A stretch of 48,684 nucleotides of DNA from Chryseobacterium contaminans. Lineage in GTDB: Bacteria; Bacteroidota; Bacteroidia; Flavobacteriales; Weeksellaceae. The notes beneath the pieces were generated by a model, which was not told the origin of the DNA, searched no databases, and saw only the letters and a program-made list of their open reading frames with translations. This document shows, in pieces, positions 23,598 to 30,684 of the stretch (positions are counted from its first letter, which is position 1; each line of letters opens with the position of its first letter). Location of the stretch: NCBI RefSeq assembly GCF_001684955.1, contig NZ_MAYF01000101.1:1-48684 (forward strand), in the 5' to 3' direction. The position numbers and the translations under genes were made by a program.

Positions 23598-23999
23598 TTA
23601 TTCGTGAGTAAATTCATTTCCACAATAGTAACACACAAACTTATGGCTCGTCAGAAATGAAATACCGAAGAAGCTGGTAGCTCTGTCATCCCTGTAGATA
23701 TGGTTAGAACCGCATTTTGGACAAACAAAATCAAACTCCGGGTTTTCAATCGTGTGTTCTACTTCTAATGAGTATTGTTCGTTATCTTTATAATCTTTCA
23801 GAACCTATTCTGCTTTTTCCAGATCTTCTTCAAAAACCTGGAGCTGAATGCCACCTACAGCCTGAGAAAGCAGCCAATCTGATTGAATCAGCTGTTCATT
23901 AGCAATGAAGCTATTGATCCCGTTTTCAGCCAGAATCTGTTTGTCCCTGTTAGCTTCCAGGGCCGTTTCATAAAATTTAAAGCGAACGAGATCAGACAT
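23598..23999 (-). pseudogene. DUF2007-type / zinc-ribbon protein interrupted by in-frame TAG
   Basis: From ATG 23997-23999 the frame encodes 64 residues (MSDLVRFKFYETALEANRD..., a DUF2007-like 'signal-transducing' ferredoxin-like domain). It then meets TAG at 23805-23807. The same frame continues without any shift for 68 more codons to TAA 23598-23600. That part encodes VLKDYKDNEQYSLEVEH and a zinc ribbon with CPKCGS and CYYCGN pairs. The intact protein would have about 133 residues. A CAG/AAG-to-TAG nonsense change is the simplest explanation; sequencing error or readthrough is possible. It starts 3 bp after the exonuclease stop. Confidence 0.75.
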
Positions 24000-24002
24000 A
24001 AT

Positions 24003-24767
24003 TTAAAATCTGCTTGACAGTTGAATCTTAGTGAATACTTTTTTGGTATACAGTGGAAAATCTGCATTCTGAAGCCATCCGAAATACCCAAGATCCTTCT
24101 GAAAAACAGCTTTTACTCCTTGTCCCTTATATTTTCCAAAATTGAATACCTCTTCCTGCTTATCATTATATCCGATAAATCCGGCAAGATCTGCATTTTT
24201 ATTATGGAAGGTGAACTCGCTTAACGGAGCAATTTCATTGGGAATATCATCATATTTTCCAACCTGAGCATCCAGAACTTCAAAAGTAGCCATTACATCT
24301 GCCTCAGCAGAGTGTGCGTTTTCCAATGTTTTTCCACAGTAGAACTGATAAGCCGCACCAAGGTTTCTAGGTTCTTTTTTGTGGAAAATAGTTTGGGCAT
24401 CTACCAGTTTGAACTTGTTAAGATCAAAATCCACTCCTACTCTCAATAGCTCTTCAGCTAGAAGAGGAACGTCAAACCTGTTGGAATTAAAACCGCCCAG
24501 ATCAGCACCGGTAATCATTTCCATTACTTTAGAAGCAATTTCCTTGAAAGTAGGAGCATCTTTTACATCCTCATCATAAATTCCGTGAATTTCACTGCAC
24601 TCTTTAGGAATTGGCATTTCAGGATTAATGCGCCAGGTTTTGCTTTCTCGGGAAGCATCAGGGTTTACTTTTAAAATACAGATTTCAACAATTCTGTCTT
24701 TTCCGATGTTGGTTCCTGTAGTTTCCAGGTCAAAAATACAAAGGGGTTTATGGAGTTTTAAGTTCAT
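24003..24767 (-). CDS. DEDDh 3'-5' exonuclease (DnaQ/Pol III epsilon-like)
   Basis: 254 residues from ATG 24765-24767; an in-frame TTG 9 bp upstream is rejected. Exo I: CIFDLETTGTN with Asp13 and Glu15. Exo II: GGFNSNRFDVPLLAEELL. Exo III: HSAEADVMATFEV with the DEDDh histidine and final Asp. The C-terminal part VFNFGKYKGQGVKAVFQKDLGYFGWLQNADFP is a small domain common to flavobacterial stand-alone exonucleases (DUF3820-like). It acts in proofreading or repair as a free protein. It heads an operon with the DUF2007/zinc-ribbon gene. Confidence 0.88.
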   Translation of the reverse strand: MNLKLHKPLCIFDLETTGTNIGKDRIVEICILKVNPDASRESKTWRINPEMPIPKECSEIHGIYDEDVKDAPTFKEIASKVMEMITGADLGGFNSNRFDVPLLAEELLRVGVDFDLNKFKLVDAQTIFHKKEPRNLGAAYQFYCGKTLENAHSAEADVMATFEVLDAQVGKYDDIPNEIAPLSEFTFHNKNADLAGFIGYNDKQEEVFNFGKYKGQGVKAVFQKDLGYFGWLQNADFPLYTKKVFTKIQLSSRF

Positions 24768-24829
24768 GTTAATCAATAATATTTGGAAATATGTTTATTG
24801 AGAATCAAAAGTGTTATACCTTCTGATTT

Positions 24830-25543
24830 CTATTTTAATTGTCTTTGGAAAATAAAGGATACCAGCATATAATAGATGACAAGTAAAGGAATCCCTACAA
24901 TCTTGAAGATGGCAAGTATGGCAATTCCGCCAACCAATAATACAATTTTTGGATAGTTATCCTTTAATGCTTTGGATTTAAATTTCATGGCCATCATTTT
25001 GATAGGACTGATAAGCAGCCATGAAGTAAGGAATGCAAGGATGATAAGCAGCAATGCATTGTCAAACAGGAAACTAAAATTCCCGGTTTCCTTAAAAGCA
25101 TAATATAATCCAAATAAAAGAACAGTATTGGTTGGGGTATTTAATCCTTTAAAATAATACCTCTGCTCCTCATCAAGATTGAAGATAGCAAGTCTTAAAC
25201 ACGAGAAAACAGTCACTATGAGTCCTATATATTTAATTTCAAATGGAAAATGAAGCCCAAGAAGTTCAGTTCCGAATGGTTCTAAAGCTTTGTACATAGT
25301 AAGTCCGGGAATAACCCCAAAACTCACCATATCCGCAAGAGAATCAAGCTGAAGCCCCAGATTAGAGTTTGATTTTAAAGCTCTGGCTACAAATCCGTCA
25401 AAAAAATCAAAAATAGAGGAGAGGATAAGACATATTGCCGTAGTTTGATAGTCTCCTAAAATAAGATGTATTGCACCCACACAGCCTGAAAACAGATTAG
25501 CGAGGGTCAAGGCATTAGCCAGATTATTCTTTATAAAATCCAT
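24830..25543 (-). CDS. pssA: CDP-diacylglycerol-serine O-phosphatidyltransferase
   Basis: 237 residues, an integral membrane enzyme with about seven hydrophobic segments. The CDP-alcohol phosphotransferase motif is complete: Asp46-x2-Asp49-Gly50-x2-Ala53-Arg54-x8-Gly63-x3-Asp67-x3-Asp71. The N-terminus NNLANALTLANLFSGCVGA is typical of the type II phosphatidylserine synthase. It makes phosphatidylserine, the precursor of phosphatidylethanolamine. The -7 box lies 5 bp before the ATG. It is divergent from the LTA-synthase-like gene, 89 bp apart. Confidence 0.9.
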   Translation of the reverse strand: MDFIKNNLANALTLANLFSGCVGAIHLILGDYQTTAICLILSSIFDFFDGFVARALKSNSNLGLQLDSLADMVSFGVIPGLTMYKALEPFGTELLGLHFPFEIKYIGLIVTVFSCLRLAIFNLDEEQRYYFKGLNTPTNTVLLFGLYYAFKETGNFSFLFDNALLLIILAFLTSWLLISPIKMMAMKFKSKALKDNYPKIVLLVGGIAILAIFKIVGIPLLVIYYMLVSFIFQRQLK

Positions 25544-25548
25544 AAGTA

Positions 25549-25556
25549 CAAAATTA
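25549..25556 (-). promoter_or_regulatory. -7 box for pssA, near-leaderless
   Basis: CAAAATTA on the plus strand reads TAATTTTG on the minus strand, 5 bases before the ATG. A TTG (plus CAA at 25578-25580) lies 21 bp upstream. Confidence 0.5.
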
Positions 25557-25620
25557 CAGTTTTTAAAAATTCTAACTCAAAATTATATACACTAAAAAAC
25601 GCAATAAAATGATTTTGATG

Positions 25621-25628
25621 TAAATTTG
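25621..25628 (+). promoter_or_regulatory. -7 box for the LTA-synthase-like gene, leaderless geometry
   Basis: TAAATTTG at 25621-25628, then CCCC, then ATG 25633. Confidence 0.55.
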
Positions 25629-25632
25629 CCCC

Positions 25633-27561
25633 ATGAAATTTTTAAAAGGATTTAGAAAACAGGAAGTTCTGGCATTGGTTTACAGAATTTTTTTAGCCTA
25701 TGTTTTTTATCAGATCGCAAGACTTTTATTTTGGTACTTCAATAAAGACCTGATTAAGGTAGATTCTGTTTCAGAATATCTTAAGCTGGCCTATCACGGT
25801 ACAGCTTTCGATACCACAGCTATTTTATATGTTAATGCACTATTTATATTGTTGAGTCTTTTACCGTTGGTAATCAATACTAAAAAAGGATTTCAGAAAG
25901 TTCTGTTCTGGATTTATTTTCTGACGAACGGATTGGCATATGGAATGAATTTCGGGGATTTTATTTATTATAAGTTTTCCCAGTCAAGGCTTACTTCAGC
26001 TGTATTTCAGGTAGCGGAACACGAATCTAATGTTTCTCAGACGTTGATGATTTCCGTCGGGCAGCACCCTTTTGTACTGATCTGGTTTATCGTTTTGATG
26101 GGATTATGGGTTTTCCTTTATAAAAAAATAAAGGTTAACGAAGAAAAGCCTGTTCACTTACTTCCTTATTTTTTATCTTCCATCGTTACTTTGTGTATCA
26201 CTGCCGTTTTGGTGGTGGGAGGAATCAGGGGAGACTTCAAGCATAGCACAAGACCTATCAATATGGTGGATGCCACCCGTTTTGTAACCAATCCGTTGCA
26301 GGGAAACCTGGTCCTTAACAGTACATTTTCATTCTTCAGAACGTTAAATACCAATAACTTCAAGGAAGTTCATTTTGTAGATGAAAAATATATTGAAGAA
26401 CATGTACAACCTTATAAGATTTATGACAGAAAGGTGGAAAACCGTCCCAATATTGTGATTTTCATTGTAGAATCTTTCGGTAGAGAATACTCGGGAGCTT
26501 TTAATAAGGATAAGAATATTAAAGATTATGTTTCCTATACCCCGTTTATGGACAGTCTGGCAACACAGAGTCTGATTTTTCCTAATACTTTCGCGAACGG
26601 AAGGCAGTCTATCCACGGAATGAGCAGTGTTTTGGCCGGAATTCCGAGTCTTACGGATGCTTTTACAGGTTCTCCATACTCGAATCAGAAAATTCAGTCT
26701 ATTGTTTCTGTCTGTAATGATCTGGGCTATGATACCTCTTTCTATCATGGAGCTCCCAATGGTTCTATGGGATTCCTTGGATTTGGAAATATCTTAGGAT
26801 TTAAACATTATTTTGGGAAAACAGAATATAATCATGATGAAGATTTTGATGGTATGTGGGCGATCTGGGATGAGCCGTTTCTTCAGTATTTTGCTAAAAA
26901 TGTAGGCAGAAAGCAACCTTTTATGACCACTGTGTTTACCGCTTCCTCTCATCATCCGTTCAAAATTCCTGAAAAATATCAAGGGAAATTTAAAAAAGGA
27001 AAGATAGAAATGCATGAGCCGATACAGTATACGGATTATGCTATTAAAAAATATTTTGAAACGGCTAAAAAACAGCCTTGGTTTCATAATACGATCTTTG
27101 TTTTCACAGGAGATCATACCAACCAGATTTATTATCCTGAATACGAAAAAGCGATGAACCGTTTTGCTGTTCCATTAGTTTTATACTCTCCGAATCCGGA
27201 GTATAATCTTAAAGGAGAAAATCCTGAAATAGCGCAGCAAATAGATATTTATCCTACACTTGCGGATTTAATAGGGTACAATAAACCTATCAGAAGCTGG
27301 GGAAGAAGCCTGGTAAGTGATAAAAAATATCCGGGTATCGTAGTAAATTCCGATGGGAATAATGAACAGTTTATCATTGGAAATTATATTTATCGTTTTG
27401 ATGGCAAGGATATTGTGGGAATATATGATAAGACAGATCTAGCTCTTGAAAAGAACCTGATTGGGCAGCTGAAAACCCCTGAAGTAGAACAGGGAAAACA
27501 AACTGCAAAAGCGTGGTATCAGGATTATATGGATAGAGTGATTAACAGGAAGTTGAAATAA
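25633..27561 (+). CDS. LTA synthase family sulfatase-like membrane protein
   Basis: 642 residues. Five membrane helices in the first ~215 residues are followed by a large periplasmic sulfatase/alkaline-phosphatase-fold domain. Blocks: NIVIFIVESFGREYSG (metal-ligand Glu), FANGRQSIHGMSSVLAGIPS with the nucleophile position at Ser326, FTASSHHPFKIPE, and FTGDHTNQ (Asp-His metal ligands). In Gram-negative bacteria such proteins transfer glycerol phosphate or phosphoethanolamine onto glycans or lipid A. The exact acceptor is unknown. It is divergent from pssA, whose pathway supplies possible phospholipid donors. Confidence 0.9.
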   Translation: MKFLKGFRKQEVLALVYRIFLAYVFYQIARLLFWYFNKDLIKVDSVSEYLKLAYHGTAFDTTAILYVNALFILLSLLPLVINTKKGFQKVLFWIYFLTNGLAYGMNFGDFIYYKFSQSRLTSAVFQVAEHESNVSQTLMISVGQHPFVLIWFIVLMGLWVFLYKKIKVNEEKPVHLLPYFLSSIVTLCITAVLVVGGIRGDFKHSTRPINMVDATRFVTNPLQGNLVLNSTFSFFRTLNTNNFKEVHFVDEKYIEEHVQPYKIYDRKVENRPNIVIFIVESFGREYSGAFNKDKNIKDYVSYTPFMDSLATQSLIFPNTFANGRQSIHGMSSVLAGIPSLTDAFTGSPYSNQKIQSIVSVCNDLGYDTSFYHGAPNGSMGFLGFGNILGFKHYFGKTEYNHDEDFDGMWAIWDEPFLQYFAKNVGRKQPFMTTVFTASSHHPFKIPEKYQGKFKKGKIEMHEPIQYTDYAIKKYFETAKKQPWFHNTIFVFTGDHTNQIYYPEYEKAMNRFAVPLVLYSPNPEYNLKGENPEIAQQIDIYPTLADLIGYNKPIRSWGRSLVSDKKYPGIVVNSDGNNEQFIIGNYIYRFDGKDIVGIYDKTDLALEKNLIGQLKTPEVEQGKQTAKAWYQDYMDRVINRKLK

Positions 27562-27686
27562 AATAAATTTGTTTATAAGCTCTTTTATGCTTTGTATAAT
27601 AAAAGTTTTTGTTCATTACAAATTAATTTATATTTTTATCAATACATAGAAAAGTATATTGTATTAAAATTAAAACTATAAGAAAT

Positions 27687-28106
27687 ATGAAAAAAATAAT
27701 GTTAACATTCGCACTTTCTTTATTTGGTGTGATGACATTCGCACAGATAGAAGGAAAGTGGAAAACTATAGATGATGAAACCAAACAGGCTAAATCTATT
27801 GTGGAGATCTTTAAGAAGTCTGACGGGAAGTATTACGGGAAGATTTCTCAGCTATTGACAAAGCCGGCAGATCCTAACTGTACAACCTGTAAGGATGACA
27901 GAAAAGGGAAGCCGCTTGTAGGATTGGAAATCATTAGAGGACTTAAAAAAGAAGGTGATGAATTTACAGGTGGTAATATCACGGATCCTAAAACAGGAAA
28001 AACTTACAAATGTACCATTACAAGAAGCGGGGATAAGCTTAATGTAAGAGGATATTTAGGATTATCATTATTAGGAAGAACCCAGGTTTGGGAGAAAATT
28101 AATTAA
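27687..28106 (+). CDS. DUF2147 family secreted protein
   Basis: 139 residues. Signal peptide 1-19 (MKKIMLTFALSLFGVMTFA). The mature part starts with IEGKWKTIDDETKQAKSIVEIFK, has CTTCKDDRKGKPLVGLEI, then GGNITDPKTGKTYKCTI and ends LNVRGYLGLSLLGRTQVWEKIN. This is the full DUF2147 signature, a lipocalin-like beta barrel of unknown function. It stands alone with its own terminator. Confidence 0.92.
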   Translation: MKKIMLTFALSLFGVMTFAQIEGKWKTIDDETKQAKSIVEIFKKSDGKYYGKISQLLTKPADPNCTTCKDDRKGKPLVGLEIIRGLKKEGDEFTGGNITDPKTGKTYKCTITRSGDKLNVRGYLGLSLLGRTQVWEKIN

Positions 28107-28127
28107 TATAAGTTTAAATAGAATTTT

Positions 28128-28166
28128 AAAATGACATTTCAGAAATGAAATGTCATTTTTTTTTTT
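28128..28166 (+). terminator. Terminator after the DUF2147 gene
   Basis: A 13-bp perfect stem (28128-28140 with 28147-28159) and a long T run. Confidence 0.85.
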
Positions 28167-28209
28167 GAAAATAGATGTAACGAAAATAAAATCTCCCCAC
28201 TTATAGAAT

Positions 28210-28707
28210 ATGAGCACCATACAGGAGAAAACATTTATCGATTTTTTAAAGCCCAATCAAAAGCTTATCCACAAAATCTGCAGGATATATACAGACAATG
28301 CTGAAGATCATGAAGATCTTTTTCAGGAAATCACCATTCAGTTATGGAAGTCTTTTCCCGGTTTTAAAGGAGAAGCTAAATTTTCTACTTGGATGTATCG
28401 TGTAGCACTTAATACAGCCATTACATTATTCAGAAAACCACAGAAGTATAATGCACAGGCGGTTGAAATTGATGTCTCATCACTCAGGATAGAATATGAA
28501 ATATATGAAGACGATGAATATAAGCTGCAAAAAATGTATAAGGCTATTTATAAATTGTCGGATGTGGAAAAAGCTTTAATCATGATGTATCTGGAAGATA
28601 AGCCCTATAAAGAAATAGGAGAGATTCTCGGAATCACGGAAGGAAATGCAAGGGTAAAAATGAACAGGGCAAAAAATAATTTGAAAAATATAATAAACAC
28701 AAAATAG
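28210..28707 (+). CDS. ECF-type RNA polymerase sigma factor
   Basis: 165 residues. Region 2 at about 14-75: HKICRIYTDNAEDHEDLFQEITIQLWKSFPGFKGEAKFSTWMYRVALN. Region 4 at about 110-160: YKLSDVEKALIMMYLEDKPYKEIGEILGITEGNARVKMNRAKNNLK, a helix-turn-helix for the -35/-33 element. A membrane protein gene starts 1 bp after its stop. It directs RNA polymerase to a stress or envelope regulon; the regulon is unknown. Confidence 0.93.
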   Translation: MSTIQEKTFIDFLKPNQKLIHKICRIYTDNAEDHEDLFQEITIQLWKSFPGFKGEAKFSTWMYRVALNTAITLFRKPQKYNAQAVEIDVSSLRIEYEIYEDDEYKLQKMYKAIYKLSDVEKALIMMYLEDKPYKEIGEILGITEGNARVKMNRAKNNLKNIINTK

Positions 28708-28708
28708 T

Positions 28709-29317
28709 ATGGACGAATTAGAATTACTGAAAAAAGACTGGAATAAAGAATCAGATGATTTTAAAGAATATTCCGAAAATGAAATTTATAACATGATAAA
28801 AAATAAATCTGTTTCTATGACCAAAACATTATTGATTATTGGTTTGGCTGAAATGGTTTTATGGACTTTATATGGCTATCTGAACAGAGAATTTCCTTAT
28901 ATAAGAATGACCATGTTCTTTGTCTTTGCAGTGTCCATTATCTTTTTGTTTCGTAAAATGAAAAGCGGACAGGACAGTATTACACTGATGAAAGGTATTT
29001 TAAATATGCGGACTCTTATTCTGGGGTATGCAGTTATATCGTTGGTGCTGGCGGTTACAGATAATATTATTCACTTTGATCATAATACAAGAGATTTTAT
29101 GGCTGGGCTAAAGGATGGTTATAATAAAAATTATGATGTAAATGCTTTACCTACCAAACCTGATACAATGATGCCCGGTGTGGCAAATTATATAATTTTC
29201 GGAATTTTTGTATTAATTGGACTTTATATTCTGTATATAATTTATAAAAGAACCTACGGGAAGATTTTAAAGGACCTGAGAAAAAATTATAAAGAATTGA
29301 GTCTTCAGGAAAAATAA
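28709..29317 (+). CDS. Membrane protein coupled to the ECF sigma factor, possible anti-sigma
   Basis: 202 residues. The N-terminus (1-38, MDELELLKKDWNKESDDFKEYSENEIYNMIKNKS) is cytoplasmic, acidic and helical. Four membrane helices follow (about 39-58, 66-82, 100-120 and 163-184), then a charged tail. The ATG is 1 bp after the sigma stop, so translation is coupled. The layout suits an anti-sigma factor, but no ZAS zinc motif or FecR domain is seen; no family was recognised. The role is inferred from position only. Confidence 0.7.
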   Translation: MDELELLKKDWNKESDDFKEYSENEIYNMIKNKSVSMTKTLLIIGLAEMVLWTLYGYLNREFPYIRMTMFFVFAVSIIFLFRKMKSGQDSITLMKGILNMRTLILGYAVISLVLAVTDNIIHFDHNTRDFMAGLKDGYNKNYDVNALPTKPDTMMPGVANYIIFGIFVLIGLYILYIIYKRTYGKILKDLRKNYKELSLQEK

Positions 29318-29322
29318 TTCAA

Positions 29323-29464
29323 GGAAGGAAAGCCGGAAGCTAATATATCGTTTTTGATCTATCATAATTTTATAATAAAGAGGGGTGAAAGACAATAAAA
29401 ATAGATTTTCAGTAGTTTTGTAAACCTTAATAACTTCGTTCTTCCAGCCTCCAGCTTCCTTTCC
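29323..29464. repeat. Imperfect inverted repeat flanking ~100 bp
   Basis: The left arm at 29323-29341 starts GGAAGGAAAGCC. The right arm at 29446-29464, reverse-complemented, starts GGAAAGGAAGCT. They match at 15 of 19 positions. The right arm is part of a heptad series (CTTCCAG 29441, CCTCCAG 29448, CTTCCTT 29455). The element fills most of the 268-bp gap between the membrane gene and pdhB. It could be a REP/MITE-type unit. Confidence 0.4.
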
Positions 29465-29554
29465 CACCAAACATCCTTTTTTGAATTATTATTAATATTG
29501 AAGCATCTTGTTCAAATGAAACGCCTTTTTATTATGTGTATAATAAAAAAACAC

Positions 29555-29562
29555 TATTTTTG
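29555..29562 (+). promoter_or_regulatory. -7 box for pdhB
   Basis: TATTTTTG at 29555-29562, 23 bp before ATG 29586. Confidence 0.5.
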
Positions 29563-29585
29563 TAGTCTAAATTTTTCAAGAAAAT

Positions 29586-30566
29586 ATGGCAGAATATACT
29601 TTTCGTGAGGTAATTGCGCAGGCAATGAGCGAGGAAATGCGTAAAGACGAATCCATTTACCTGATGGGGGAGGAAGTTGCAGAATATAATGGTGCATATA
29701 AAGCTTCAAAAGGAATGCTGGATGAATTTGGTCCAAAAAGAGTGATCGATACACCGATTGCAGAACTTGGGTTTACAGGAATCTCTGTAGGAGCTGCAAT
29801 GAATGGGAACAGACCTATCGTAGAATTTATGACATTCAATTTCTCTTTAGTAGGAATTGACCAGATTATTAATAACGCAGCGAAAATCCGTCAGATGAGT
29901 GGTGGACAATGGAACTGCCCAATCGTTTTCCGTGGGCCTACTGCTTCTGCAGGACAATTAGGAGCTACACACTCTCAGGCGTTCGAAAACTGGTTCGCTA
30001 ACTGCCCGGGGCTTAAAGTGGTAGTACCTTCAAACCCTTATGATGCAAAAGGATTATTGAAAACAGCTATCCAGGATAACGATCCGGTTATCTTCATGGA
30101 ATCTGAACAAATGTATGGTGATAAAATGGAAATTCCTGAAGAAGAGTACTATTTACCTATCGGAAAAGCAGACATCAAGAGAGAAGGTAAAGATGTTACT
30201 TTAGTTTCTTTTGGTAAAATCATGAAGTTGGCATTACAGGCTGCTGAAGATATGGAAAAAGAAGGAATCTCTGTTGAAGTTATTGACCTTAGAACTGTTC
30301 GTCCTTTAGATTTCGATACAATTTTAACATCGGTTAAGAAAACAAACAGATTAGTGATCTTGGAAGAAGCTTGGCCATTCGGATCAGTATCTTCTGAAAT
30401 TACTTATATGGTACAGCAAAAAGCATTTGATTATTTAGATGCTCCAATCAAGAGAATTACTACTCCTGATGCACCTGCACCTTATTCAGCTGCATTATTC
30501 GCAGAATGGTTCCCTAAACTTGAAAAAGTAAAAGAGGAAATTAAAAAAGCAATGTATGTTAAGTAA
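29586..30566 (+). CDS. pdhB: Pyruvate dehydrogenase E1 component, beta subunit
   Basis: 326 residues, the full length of the alpha2beta2-type E1 beta. The pyrimidine-binding domain has YTFREVIAQAMSEEMRKDESIYLMGEEVAEYNGAYK, with the TPP-activating Glu in GEEV. RVIDTPIAELGFTGISVGAAMNG and GATHSQAFENWFANCPGLKVV are conserved. The C-terminal transketolase domain has LRTVRPLDFDTI and EEAWPFGS. It decarboxylates pyruvate together with E1 alpha for acetyl-CoA supply. The alpha subunit is not adjacent; in flavobacteria the genes are often separate. Confidence 0.95.
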   Translation: MAEYTFREVIAQAMSEEMRKDESIYLMGEEVAEYNGAYKASKGMLDEFGPKRVIDTPIAELGFTGISVGAAMNGNRPIVEFMTFNFSLVGIDQIINNAAKIRQMSGGQWNCPIVFRGPTASAGQLGATHSQAFENWFANCPGLKVVVPSNPYDAKGLLKTAIQDNDPVIFMESEQMYGDKMEIPEEEYYLPIGKADIKREGKDVTLVSFGKIMKLALQAAEDMEKEGISVEVIDLRTVRPLDFDTILTSVKKTNRLVILEEAWPFGSVSSEITYMVQQKAFDYLDAPIKRITTPDAPAPYSAALFAEWFPKLEKVKEEIKKAMYVK

Positions 30567-30577
30567 TCATAATAGAG

Positions 30578-30604
30578 AAAAACTTCCGAAAGGAAGTTTT
30601 TTCA
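30578..30604 (+). terminator. Terminator after pdhB
   Basis: A 10-bp perfect stem (30578-30587 with 30592-30601) with a GAAA tetraloop and a T run. Confidence 0.85.
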
Positions 30605-30630
30605 TTTATTATATTCATGAAGAAAAGTTC

Positions 30631-30658
30631 TTGGGATCATAAAATTGATATAAATTTG
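30631..30658 (+). promoter_or_regulatory. Promoter for the potassium transporter gene
   Basis: TTG at 30631-30633, a 17-bp spacer and TAAATTTG at 30651-30658. It matches the TTG-N17-TAnnTTTG consensus exactly and lies 26 bp before ATG 30685. Confidence 0.7.
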
Positions 30659-30684
30659 CGCTTTTAAAAAATAAATTGGCTGAT

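Noticed and set aside
26344..26748. 134-codon minus-strand open frame
   Set aside because: Antisense to the LTA-synthase-like gene; rejected for the same reasons.
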